From contig OX359189.1 in the NCBI GenBank assembly GCA_947172415.1, positions 6,524,501 through 6,588,500 on the forward strand: a DNA stretch of 64,000 nt, written 5' to 3'. The notes beneath the pieces are model-generated. The model was not told the origin of the DNA. It searched no databases and worked only from the letters and a program-made list of their open reading frames with translations. The DNA comes from Chondrosia reniformis (lineage: Eukaryota > Porifera > Demospongiae > Chondrillida > Chondrillidae). Numbering within the stretch: position 1 is the first letter of the stretch; every line of letters begins with the position of its first letter. The translations under genes and the position numbers were made by a program. Below, piece after piece: positions 37,739-49,838 of this stretch.

Positions 37739-39315
37739 TGTTCCTCTTTCAAGAATGTTAAGTAGCTAAATTTCTGTCACTAGTAGGTAACTATACCATA
37801 TAACAATTCAACTTAGAATGCATGTGTTTGGCTGTAAGCGCTTATATACCTTTTCAAATTAACCATGCAGGAAGGTGGGAAAGTTTAATAAAATATGAAA
37901 TGATTCATATTAATAAATTCCATTATACAAAATACAGAAATTCTTTATATACATGATGTAAGGTTTCAAACACCTAAAAAATTTATGCTACTATATATAA
38001 TCTAGCACATGCATATTTAACACTATAACATTGATTTAGATATTTTTAGTAACTTACGTATATTGAATGTGCGTAATATGGAAGGTACTTGTAATTGTAT
38101 CCCTTTTTAACATGTCCTAATTTATCATGTTAGCACTATATGTTATATATAAATGTATATATGTAACTTCACAATGCATTGTGTATAACATATTATCTGG
38201 AATCTGAAATGGACATGCATAAAAAGAAGTGGTTTTATTATTTTATCATTTGAATTGATCCATTATTCTTCTAATTGGCCATGGTCTTAATTATGTCATC
38301 ACTAAAAATAGTAACATTTCAATTTAACATGCACAATTCTTAATTATGCAATTATATTTCTGCAATAAACGTAGTTAACAGAAAATAATATGAATGTACG
38401 TGCATCCTACATATAGTGCACATATGTTGAATATATAATATAAAACACTATTATTTTCCCACATATAATGGCAGATATATATATGCATCAAATGATCATG
38501 AGGCTAGGGAATATTAATAGTCTAATTAACTTTGTTTAATCCATGATTTTTCTATATATTTCTCTCTCTCTATATATATATATTACTTATGTAGAAGCAG
38601 ATTTATGGTATAATAATTCTCATATATAAAGCATTACAACTAAATAATACATACATACATACGTAATTTAATTATATATAGAGTGTGCTTTTAACACTTG
38701 TAGCACTTGTCTTAAAAAGGATATACAAGTGTAATATTAAGAGATAAATTTCATGCAAAATAAAATTCATATTATATAATTATTTTGTTATTTATATTGT
38801 TTTTAAATTAGTGACTCATAAAGTGTACAAAATGAAAGTAAACCTTTCACAATAGCAAAGGTATGTAGAAAAATATCCATATTTTATATTTCAGAAAAAA
38901 CATTGAGACAGACATGTTGCGAGAAATTGAAATAATTAATACCACTGTATACACATAGCTTGTTCCACAAAACTGATCAATATCCTTTCAGACCAAAAAA
39001 GGAACCTGTGGGAAATTTAGTAGAGCTCTGGACTCAAGCTCTGATATATACTCAACGTTGCGAGCTTTATTTCTCATGCTAATGTATAATATATGTACTG
39101 TGTATCTACAAAGTGACATACATATTGTACTCCTATAGAGTTGAACTTTATTAACAAATTATTTGGTTACAGCATTAAGATTAATATTATCAATACAAAA
39201 AGGCAAATTAACGTAAATATACAAGTTGTAATATGTATGTATGTGCTGTATCTAAGAAATGAATATTATACAGTTCAATAACCATTGCAATGTCTGGCTT
39301 GTATATTTTCCTTTA
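37739..39315. other. Intergenic
   Basis: Very AT-rich. I see no gene or recognisable element; a short (CT)n/(TA)n stretch lies near 38560-38582. Confidence 0.5.
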
Positions 39316-41747
39316 TTATTTGCTCATATTCTTATCATAATAGGTGACATCACGATAGACTACAATCTCTCCATCACAGAGGTTAGACAGCTGTGCTATA
39401 TCTGTGTAAGATGGAGCAGGACTCTCTGGTATATTCTGTGCAGGAATCTCATCATAGATGGGATTTATAGTCATCTGAACAGAGGAAGAGGGTGACTGCG
39501 CTGAGGGAACCACTTGAGACCTTTTTACTATATGTATATACAAAAATAATTTTGCATTTCAAACAAGCTGATACATATATATATATGTACGTAAATGTTG
39601 TCTCAAAATATGTAACTATATATATATATATATACATAAATTAAGTACTATGTATAGTTCAAGTTATTATTATAATCTTATTGTTGTTGTTTGAAAACAC
39701 ACCTGTGAAGGTGCAAAAGAATAAAGGCAAATGTAAAATGATTAAAGTGTTAAGGTTACATGGTGGATGCTAAAGATACAGTTCACATTGAGTAAAATGA
39801 GGAATGACAGAGTGAGTATCTCAATGTCAAGTTCAAATTACATACATGTTTTGACCTCTAGGATTTAACTACAAACTACATATATATAATCAAGTTTAAC
39901 CCTATATATATGCACGTGTGACGCATATTTGCGTCAGATAATTAGGTATCTTCAAGGTTAGGGTTAAGTACCTGTTGCAATTGTATATATATAAATGTGG
40001 AGTAAATATGTATAAGTGCCATAAATTATACTCGTATTATACATGTAATGGGATGAATACAATTGTACAATTATATAGTATATATAATATTGGAGAAAAC
40101 TCACGTTTCAGAACGAGATGTATAACAGTAGCTACAAATACTATAGTCAAAACGTAGAACAGGATTACTGCAGACACTCCCACTAGTATGAGAACATATT
40201 GAGGAGTGCCATTTTCTAAGGCCTATAGAATTACATAGATTATTGAAAATAAAGGAAATTGTATTAAATTGACACAATAGACACAATGGCTTAATAGCCT
40301 ACATATGTATTTACCAATTATTAAGATCTGCATATACAGCATTCATTATGTAGATTTGAAATGATTCATTCAAACATAAATAGCTTACAATTGCATGTAC
40401 TTATATGTGCATCATTATTGTATATATAACACAGTTGCAATATTATATGTATATAGATGCATATTACAATTCATTTTCACTTCACATGCTAATTAGAAGC
40501 CATTTAAAATTTCATTGAATTGCTATAGGCAGATAAAAATTGAAATCTCTAGAAAATAAGTGGATTCAAATCCTACATATGTACCTCCTTTGTTGTAGAC
40601 TTGTCTGTAATAACATTATTAGCTTGCTTTATTAAACTACTTGCCATTGATAACGCTACACATAAGAAATTACATTGGCAATCATAAAATTAAGCAGTAT
40701 TTTTGAATAAAAATATACATATGTATGTACACATTTTTAAATTTGTTCTATTTTTTCGACAATAATACCTGTAGTAAAATGCATGAATGCTATATATATA
40801 TTGTGTAATAAAAGCAATCTGTTATATATACGTATGCTTTAACCGATACTTGAAGCAATGCTTGTAGAAGTTGAGATCCCTTCTCTTGCTGATGACTTCA
40901 AACTATTAATGACTGGAATAACAACTGCCTGAACTAAAATTCACATATACGTATGTATAAAAATGTAATATATATTTTGTGTGTTATATAAAATTGCTGT
41001 TACATGTATTATATCTATACACATATACACTGTTTGAGTCAGACATTTCAATTAACCCAGGTATACTTATATATATATATTGTGCTAATCTTTATCTTTG
41101 CCACAATATATGAATATACACCATTGGTGTGAATGCCTAACTTTATCTTTAACAGTGTATAAAGTTTTGCTGGTGGATGTATACAATAGCATATATTTCA
41201 TTCCAATTAGAAAGGATTTATTCATACGTATTATATGTATTATATAATTAAGATTGTGATACATATAGGAATGCCATACTTGATGAGAGTAACACCACTA
41301 TAGTATTGCTCCAGACTATTTTACTCTCATCAGGGTTCCAGGCTCCACATTTAAAAGCTGTTCCATTTAAATTAAGTTGTAAGTCTCTTTTTCTTACAGT
41401 AAACACTCTCTGCGTGTCATCCAAGGTACAACAATTGTTACCGAATTGGTGTGTTAGGGAATCAGGATTAATTTGACTGTTTCCCATTCTGATGTATGTT
41501 GGTCCGGTGTTGAGGTTTGAGTCATATGCATATTGGCATTTTAGAACCAGAGTACCACCAACAGCCAAAGCAGAACTTTCATCAATCGAAAGAGTTATTA
41601 GGGCTGTATAAATAGAAGGAAAGCATTTTAGCAATAAATCTATCATCTAGCCATTCAAAGTGACAATTGGCTTCTATATATATAAAGTGGGTATTTACCT
41701 GACTCTGTCTCTAAGACACCAAGCATGAGAATTATCCAAATGACCAT
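39316..41747 (-). CDS. Ig/TM receptor with ITAM-like tyrosine tail, paralogue 1 (287 aa)
   Basis: Six exons summing to 288 codons: 41699-41747 (signal peptide MVIWIILMLGVLETES), 41280-41603 (one Ig-like domain, LVLKCQYAY...AFKCGAW, plus an extra CC pair), 40844-40933 and 40585-40655 (stalk), 40105-40222 (TM YVLILVGVSAVILFYVLTIV), 39316-39527 (cytoplasmic tail). The tail has NPIYDEI, then SYTDIAQL, then VYRDVTYY: YxxI-x12-YxxI, close to but wider than a canonical ITAM, and also an NPxY motif. Phosphorylated, these would dock SH2 or PTB domains. Paralogues are at 49839-52181 and 59093-60814; a gene for an SH2-containing pseudokinase lies in the same cluster. Confidence 0.88.
39896..39967. mobile_element. 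Miniature copy of the piggyBac-type MITE
   Basis: 64 bp between two TTAA sites: starts CCCTATATATATGCACG, holds GACGCATATTTGCGTC and ends TTAGGG. The inner palindrome and AATTAGGTATCTTCAA match the 620 bp element at 10768-11387, so it is an internally deleted derivative. It lies between the tail and TM exons of the receptor gene. Confidence 0.65.
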
Positions 41748-42144
41748 TTCAGGATCTCCTGTTATACAATCTTTAAATGGTGAAACCTCTAGATCTGTCT
41801 ACCTCAGCAGCATATATTATGTAATTGTGGCATATTCATGAAACTATACATGAATATGTCAATGTTTCAGTTGCATTGTTTTTTTTTTCAAAAAGATCAT
41901 TATTGTAAATAAAACTTGTCTTATTTTAATATAGAACACATCGGTACCTAGCCTATTGTATGCTGTTTTGCTGACTTAATAGCTAAAATGATATATTATA
42001 TATACATTTAACCAAATATATAATATCATCGATGATGCTTTGCAACTTAAACTTGGCCTTTTTGCATTATTTATTAAAACAATGTAGAATCCGGCCGCGG
42101 AATACGACATGACTTAATTGCATGGAACATGACATATACATATT
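41748..42144. other. Upstream region of receptor paralogue 1
   Basis: Presumed promoter; no clear motif seen. It ends near a rare GC patch (CCGGCCGCGG at about 42092). Confidence 0.4.
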
Positions 42145-42740
42145 TCTGTTGCTCACTTTGTGAATCCAAAATGGCCTTTGCAATTGTTGCTCATTTGCCT
42201 ATATAGTTAGACGAAATTTGGCATTGCACATGCCCTAAACTGAACTCATTGGTAGGTTATCTTGTTTAGAGAATCAGACAACTATATATATATATAACCG
42301 GTTTAAATGATTCAGAAATATAAAATGTTTAGTTATTAATAAACAATGTTATGCATTGTATCAGCATTATGTGTGACTGTTCAATACACTAACATTTGAT
42401 TACATAAATTTGGCCTATTATGCAGCCTTTCTATAGACTATATATATGTATTTGCTATTGACAGAAGAGTTGTCATGGAAATTAAATGTCAATTACCTAC
42501 GTAGCAACATTTCCAATGAAGAAGGAGAAAGACTGTATTGGTAGCAATCATTAAAATTATTAGCTTAACCCATTCAGGTGGCAAAATATAATTTATATCA
42601 AGGTAAATTTGCATGCATGGAATCAGCTGCAAGTATGACAATTGTAAAGAAACTGCTCATTGGGCCACTAGATTTAGCCTGTCTACCAATCCTTAGTAAC
42701 TCCTTCTACAGATCAGTTTGCCCCGCTAATCCCTTTAACT
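42145..42740. repeat. Diverged duplicated segment, copy 2
   Basis: Counterpart of 33165-33880: same motif order (TTTGTGAATCCAAAATGGCC, GGTAGGTTATCTTG, GTTGTCAT, AAATTATTAGCTTAACCCAT). No coding capacity. Confidence 0.6.
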
Positions 42741-42854
42741 ATATAATAAGAATTGCATGCAAAGCTAGGCAACCTTAACTTTCTGTGCTACGTATGTATG
42801 TATAAATTTGTAACTTGCACTGTGTAGTACTTGATTGTATATATATATATACTT

Positions 42855-43340
42855 AAAAGGGAGTTAATTGCACTAAACCTGTGCAAGGGCTAAAATGATC
42901 AAAAATAATCACTGGAAATTATTACACCAAACCAGCCAAGTGACCGAAGTCTTATTTTGGCTGGGGGACCGAAGTCCTATTAAGTTAGCCCTTGCACAGG
43001 TTTAGTGCAATTAACTCCTTTTAATTGTGAGTGCTCAGTCTCACTTAAGACTGTAGCCTCCATCCTCACTTAGAATGAAACCACAAGTGTTTCACTTGTG
43101 GTGGATTTATTAGTGAGGGCAGTCATCCAATTTACCATCATTGAAGTGTACCACACTGATGAGCCCAAATGAGGGCGAAACAGCTGTCTGTGGTTCTTTG
43201 ATGAATTTTTCCATCTTTGGATGACTGGGAGGCGATCACTGGTTGCCAACTTAATAGGACTTCGGTCCCCCAGCCAAGATAAGACTTCGGTCACTTGGCT
43301 GGTTTGGTGTAATAATTTCCAGTGATTATTTTTGATCATA
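42855..43340 (+). mobile_element. Palindromic hammerhead-bearing element
   Basis: Nested inverted repeats. AAAAGGGAGTTAATTGCAC (42856) pairs with its complement ending near 43024, and the GGACCGAAGTCCTATTAA block at 42967 pairs with its complement near 43247. One complete hammerhead sits at 43148-43196. It is related to 14088-14650 but rearranged. No protein. Confidence 0.75.
43148..43196 (+). ncRNA. Hammerhead ribozyme, type I
   Basis: GTACCACA (stem I), CTGATGA at 43156-43162, stem II GCCC/GGGC with loop AAATGA, GAAA at 43177-43180, stem III CAGCTG, cleavage triplet ending at 43188, then TGTGGTTC. It has the same sequence as the minus-strand motif at 14236-14284. Every invariant base is present. 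Confidence 0.87.
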
Positions 43341-43419
43341 TATATATACGTACGTATTTTACAGCTTTATTTTGTTTATTTTGTTTATTTGTCATTTGTT
43401 ATGTACATGTTGTGTGTAT

Positions 43420-45034
43420 AATGTACATTGAGGGCTGTCACTCCATCAAATGGAGAGATATGAATCTAAATCTTTCTGTCAGCATTCACAAACATCTATA
43501 GAACATGCCCAATGGGTTTTTGAAAATTTGATGAAATTTTGATTAAATTTACCCTATCTCTCAAAATACATTAACTTTGTATACAGGAATATAATGTACA
43601 TTGAGGGCTGTAACTCTATCAAATGGTGAGATATGAAGCTAGAACTTGGTGTCAGCATTCACAGACATCTATAGAGCATGTCGAATGAGTTTTTGAAATT
43701 TTAAAATTTTCCTAATCTCTCACCATACATTAACTTTGTATACCAGAATTTAATGTACATTGAGGGCTGTAACTCTATTAAATGGAGAGATGTACATGTG
43801 AAGCTAATACTTGATGTCAGCATTCACAGACATCTATAGAGCATGTCAAATGAGTTTTTGAAATTTTGATGGAACATAAAATTTGCCTTATCTCTCACCA
43901 TACATTAATTTCGTATACTGGAATGTAATGTACATTGCGGGCTGTAACTCTATCAAATGGAGAGACATGTGAAACTAACACTTTGTGTCAGCATTCACAG
44001 ACATCTATAGAGCATGTCCAATGGGTTTTTGAAATTTTGATGAAACTTAAAATTTACCCTATCTCTCACAATACATTAAGTTTTTATACCAGAATTTAAT
44101 GTACATTGAGGGCTGTCACTGTATCAAATTTAATGGAGAGATATGAAGCTAAATCTTTCTGTCAGCATTTACAGACATCTATAGATCATGTCCAATGGGT
44201 TTTTGAACTTTTGATGAAACTTAAAATTTGCCTTATCTCTCACCATACATTAACTTTGTATACCAGAATTTAATGTACATTGAGGGCTGTAACTCTATCA
44301 AATGGAGAGCTGTGAAGCTAATATATACTTGATGTCAGCATTCACAGACATCTATAGAGCGTGTCTAATGAGTTATTGAAATTTTGATGGAACATAAAAT
44401 TTGCCCTATCTCTCACCATACATTAACTTTGTATACCAGAATTTAATGTACATTGAGGGCTGTAACTCTATCAAATGGTGAGATATATATGAAGCTAACA
44501 CTTTGTGTCAGCATTTACAGACATCTATAAATCATGTCCAATGGGTTTTTAAAATTTTGATGTAACTTAAAATTTGCCCTATCTCTCACCATACATTAAC
44601 TTTGTATACCAGAATTTAATGTACATTGAGGGCTGTCACTGTATCAAATGGAGAGATATGAAGCTAAATCTTTCTGTCAGCATCCACAGACATCTATAGA
44701 GCATGTCAAAGGAGTTTTTGAAATTTGGATGGAACTTAAAATTTACCCTATCTCTTACTATACTTTAACTTTGAATACCACAATTTAATGTACATTGAGG
44801 GCTGTAACTCTATCAAATGGAGAGATATGAAGCTAAATCTTTGTGTCAGCATTCACAGACATCTATAGAGCATGTAAATGAGTTTTTGAAATTTTGATGG
44901 AACATAAAATTTGCCCTATCTCTCACCATACTTTAACTTTGTATACCAGAATTTAATGTACATTGAGGGCTGTCACTCTATCAAATGGAGAGATATGAAG
45001 CTGCATCTTTGTGTCAGCATTCACAGACATCTAA
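43420..45034 (+). repeat. Satellite array, about 170 bp monomer, first block
   Basis: ATGTACATTG[A/C]GGGCTGT recurs at 43421, 43594, 43753, 43928, 44099, 44273, 44446, 44619, 44788 and 44956. Spacing is 159-175 bp, mostly 168-174. Each unit also has CAGCATTCACAGACATCTAT and CTCACCATACATTAAC. Units are similar but not identical and have no open frame. Confidence 0.95.
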
Positions 45035-46015
45035 TAAAACCGGCCTAGTTGAAATATCGATCATAGACATTAATATCGTACAGGCAATAAATATCGGACC
45101 TCTCACTATAATCTAGTTTTCTGTATCATGAAAAGTCGCTCTCCTCCCTCCACCAAGACACATACAGGCATTTGCCACAGTTTTGAGATGTATTGGAAAT
45201 ACTGCGTATGCATGTAAAATTGTTTGGAACGATTCACTGATTAAAGTGGAATAATTTGACGATTTTTCGAAAATAATTGGGATCTGAAAAATCGTTCTCC
45301 TCGGCCCATCAAGACACTTATTGTTTTTTTCCGCTTTCCCCAGGTTTCAGATGAACCACTAATACTGCCTATGTCTTTAAACTTGCTTGAAACAATTCAC
45401 TGATCTGGAAATAACAAGAAATATATTAAAAAAGGTCCCAACCACAACCGTTTTCTTTGGACAAAACTTCATATAAATAGAAGCGAAAAACCTTACCTGG
45501 ACACATCTCTATGGTGGTTGCGGTTCCCATAGAGGTTGGTAGCGCTTAGACTCTGAAGCTGTCTCCTAATCGGTTGGTGCCATAGAGACGTGCTCACCAA
45601 TAATCCGGATTTCGGGGGGGGTTCCACGTAATGTGGGATTGGCATCTGATATCTTTAAGGATTCATATGAGTCGGCCATATCGAGAAGAACTGGTTCTTC
45701 TCACGCAAGTGACACCCAAAGCTCAACTCGGCAGAGCGTTACCACCGATCCCGGCCTCTGAGCGTCGTGGATGGTAGCGTTCGGTATGGTCCAACTTTTT
45801 TCTTTGGAGTTTCGTTGGCCGTCGATTGGCAAAATTTCACTTTAACGACATCCATATATTATGATAACAATCAAGTACTACACAGTGCATATCCCTATGT
45901 ATAAAAAATTGGAAAGTGTTCTGGATTTTCAGATATAGAATGGAATGTTGTCTTTATTGTAAACCTTCTAACGGTCGGCCATATAATTATAGTATTACGC
46001 AATTTCTCTAACAAT
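45035..46015. mobile_element. Insertion inside the satellite array, with a GC-rich module
   Basis: Interrupts the array just after ACAGACATCTA. The left part has two diverged direct repeats of about 115 bp (each with a GTGTCTTG.TGG block on the minus strand and GGAGAGCG/GGAGAACG). The right part, 45470-45840, is GC-rich and structured: CTCTATGG and CCATAGAG form a hairpin, and a consensus splice donor CCAG/GTAAGG is on the minus strand at about 45490-45500. A 52-codon minus-strand frame (MPIPHYVEPPPKSGLLVS...) ends at that donor. Identity unknown; possibilities are a SINE-like element, a structured RNA gene or an orphan first exon. Confidence 0.5.
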
Positions 46016-46530
46016 TCAATATATACATTAACTGTAGTTCTGTAACTCTATCAATTGGATATATATGAAGCTGTGACTTAGTGTCAGCATTCACAGACAT
46101 CTATTAAGAATGATCAATAAGTTTTTGAAATTTGGATGGAACTTAAAATTTGCCCTATCTCTCACCATACATTAATTTTGTATACCGGAAAATAATGTAC
46201 ATTGCGGACTGTAACTCTAGAGATGTGAAGCTAACACTTTGTGTCAGCATTCACAGACATCTATAGAGAATGTCCAATGGGTTTTTGAAATTTTGATGGA
46301 ACATAAAATTTGCCCTATATATCTCTCACCATACATTAATTTCGTATACTGGAATGTAATGTACATATTGCGGGCTGTAACTCTATCAAATGGAGAGACA
46401 TGAAACTAACACTTTGTGTCAGCATTCACAGACATCTATAGAGCATGTCCAATGGGTTTTTGAAATTTTGATGGAACTTAAAATTTACTCTATCTCTCAC
46501 CATACTTTAACTTTGAATAACAGAATTTAA
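46016..46530 (+). repeat. Satellite array, second block
   Basis: About three further ~170 bp monomers of the same satellite (ACAGACATCTAT units near 46088, 46252 and 46427) after the insertion. The first is the most diverged. Confidence 0.9.
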
Positions 46531-46668
46531 TATGTATAAATACAAAAATGTACACTTGTTAATGTTAGAGTAACTATGCATAATACAGATGAACTTTAAA
46601 TGTACTAAAGATATATGAATCAATGTCTCCTTCATGTGTTAAAGCTTATGGTTCCAACATGTGCACAA

Positions 46669-47725
46669 CTATTTTGAGTCACAAGTGAGAGAATTAAGGG
46701 CATTTTCAAGAAGTGAGAACACTCTACAGAGTGTCATGATCATCTTTCGAAAGGGATCCATTCTTGAGGTAACGCAGCTGGTATCAATTGCAGGAGCTAG
46801 AAGATTGTTAAAATTGTATGTTAACATTTTTTGGAATATTATATAAACTAAGCTATAAGTTTAATGAAAATTAAAATAGTAAATTTTAATATATTAATTT
46901 ACAAACTATAGGTAAATTAAAAGTAACATATATACTATATATACATGTTTTGTAAATTTCACCAACTTTTATTTATATATACGTATATGTATATTGAAGG
47001 TACCTTCTTTGAAGATGACTGCTGAGTAAGTAGGTGGTCTGAAACCAGATCCACAGGAACTAAATGTTGCTGAATTAAATGATGCTTCAAACAGATGAGA
47101 CCCAACAGTCCAGTTTGTTGTGGGTAGAGTATACTTTGAGATGTCATATCCTGGAGTTTCAAAGTAATCAACAGCTGTGGTGATAGGAAGGGCTCTTCCA
47201 TCAACATAAAAATTTAACAATATTGACTGGTTTGTGAAACAGCTAATTGATGCATCACCAAAATCACAATGCACTGCAGGAATAAAATACATATTATAAT
47301 GTATTGTTTTGTCTCTTATTTTGTCTAATACTTACAGTAGGAATAACACGTTCCAGCGTTCCCTAATCTTGATCCCTCAGTAATCATCAGAATAGCAAAA
47401 ACCTTTGCATAAATGAATAATCAATTTAATACTTCTCATTCATGTGCATGGTTAATTATAACCATGAAAGTGGTCAAAGGTCATATATGTATATATAATA
47501 AGAAGATCTAGACATGTAGCACAGAGACAGAGGACTGGTGGTGGCTTTAAAATTGCAACTGTAATGGGTTTGATTTCCAGCATACAGGTCTTTCATGTCT
47601 CCTATATATCTGTATGATGAATATATAAAGTCTAAAACTGGTTTGATTTTTGCTTAGATTTTAATTTGACATTGGCTTGTTATAATACTTACAGAGATGA
47701 CCAACATTTCACGCAGTACTTTCAT
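46669..47725 (-). CDS. Small secreted Cys-containing protein, paralogue 2 (165 aa)
   Basis: Four exons in the same places and phases as paralogue 1, summing to 166 codons: 47693-47725 (MKVLREMLVIS), 47336-47402 (VFAILMITEG, end of the signal peptide, CYSY), 47004-47273 (ISCFTNQ, YTLPTTNWTVGSHLFEASFN, SSCGSGFRPP), 46669-46796 (DTSCVTSRMDPFRK, CRVFSLLENALNSLTC). The central strand and the C-terminal block are almost unchanged between the copies while the region between them differs, so those parts are probably functional. No known family recognised. Confidence 0.8.
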
Positions 47726-49838
47726 TCTTCTTCTTTAAGAAATTCACAACTTCCAAGCTTAATTTATTTTGTCCTTTAGTATTATAACCACTATTTGTAG
47801 CTGAACTTCTGTCTGCTCAGTTATGCTCATTTATATACACCTGTTCCAGGGACTACCTGGGAAAATCTCATCAACCGACTTCCCCTTTTCAACATATAGC
47901 CATATTCTGATCTTTGGTTACGTAATTTATGGTTTCAGATTTCTGCAATAGTTATCCAAAAATTGAAGATTGCTTACAATAAGGGTATTCCAAGAACTAG
48001 CACTATATTTAGTAAAACATGCCAATCATGTATTACTCATGTAAGGTACAATATTAAACTCCCGATTCTTTTCAGTTTTAATTTGGCATTCATACATTAT
48101 TAAAAATGTATCAACATGAAATGAAATATGAAAGCACTGGATAATTAATGTTGGCATGTGGGTTAATGATATACATGCATGTTGCAAAGTCATGCATGCA
48201 TGCATATGTGCATACATAATGCATACGCACCTGTATGTATATATGCGCACATGTATATATATTTTGAAGTGATAGAGCTTATTTGGTGTGATCTTAATGA
48301 GATATAAAGGTTATTGAGCAACTGAAACAGATCTTGGTACTAGAAAGTTTCAACCCATAGGTCTTCATTAGCCTGAAAAAACAAGGAAAGTTAATTTCTA
48401 TTTAAACACCAACTTTGCCTCGGGGTTGAAATGATTCTTTTCCAAAGATCTAATGTTGCTGTTGCTCAATATCCTTTAATATCTCATATAAATTATGTAG
48501 CTAAATTGAATTATACCCATGCTATCATGAGTTTCTGCTACATAGACATTATACATACATCACCTATTGGTAACATCTTATATACGTACTGCACATCTGA
48601 TTTCCCTGCAATAATTTGACAAAATACGTATAGATATATCGATATGTATATCTGTAGCAATCTAAGATGGATGTTAACTTTTCTGATTATGGCTACATAC
48701 ATACATACGTATATATACATATAAATAGTTCATGTTGAGCTGTAATTGGACATCGTAAAATTATAATACCACTATCTTGATGGTTTACATGCTTTATGAG
48801 GTTAAAGATATATATATATATATACAGATATATCCTAAAACAGTATTTGAGTACGTAGTTATATTACTTAATATTGAAAGTGTACTTGAGGATACAATTC
48901 TATGTATATAATTACGTATATAATATTCTTCTATTCAATTGAACTAATACATTCGTACAATGCATTCATACAATTACATATACACAGGATTGTTCCATTC
49001 AAAGTATATACGTATGCATGTACACGTATGAGCAGTATTCAGTCCTTGATAAAATTCAGCTCTTTTGTTGACCATATAACTACATATATATATGCCATGG
49101 CACTGAAATGCATATATATACATATATTATGCAAAGCATTTTGAATACAGAATACATATAAAGTTATATACGTACGTTATAAAATATACATATACACCAA
49201 TATTTAGTGTAATTGAAAATTATATGCAACTACAAAATACAGAAGACAATCACATCATATAGGTTATAAACCTGACATATTATTAGGATAGTGCAACATG
49301 TATATACGGGTAATGAATTTGCTGGGGAATCATAATACGTATATATAATTAAATATTGAAATTCACTTTTATATAGCTGCTATTATTGAAGATGTAATTC
49401 AATAGAAGACAAAATATGAAAGTATATGAATGCATGTATACGTGGTTTAATTATTTGTATATAATAGAACATAATTTTGATCCTATACCTATATAGATAT
49501 GCATGCAAAAATATATGCAAAATGTACTTGTACGTAAGATAAAAATTAAGATTTCAAAATTTATGATTACATTGATGCACCTAAAGATTTTTCATAACAA
49601 TAATGCACTACACTCAGTGGCAATAATATAAAGCAGTTACAACATAAAATTATGAGTACATTACTAAACGTTCAGAAACATTCAGTGAAATGAGTACAAA
49701 AAGAGCAAAACAGGTTTATATGGGAAATGCAAATAGTAGGGCATGTGTATTATTATTTAATGTTTTTAACATAACACATGTTTAATATAATGTAGTTGCT
49801 GATTACCAAATTATTGAAAAAATGCAGACTTATTAATG
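47726..49838. other. Intergenic
   Basis: AT-rich, with TATA and ATGCATGC runs (48170-48260). No gene recognised. Confidence 0.5.

Noticed and set aside
43070..43339. 89-codon minus-strand frame
   Set aside because: Lies within the palindromic hammerhead element; no family and not conserved in the related copy at 14088-14650.
45480..45530. U1 snRNA start (CTTACCTGG)
   Set aside because: The stem-loop I sequence binding U1-70K is absent; the match equals the complement of a splice donor.
45540..45640. tRNA gene suggested by GGTTGGTAGCGC near GAAGC
   Set aside because: No GGTTCGANNCC B box and no cloverleaf can be drawn.
45680..45800. 5S rRNA on the minus strand (GACCATACC...GAGTTGAGC)
   Set aside because: Only short matches; the central internal control region GGATGGG.GACC is missing.
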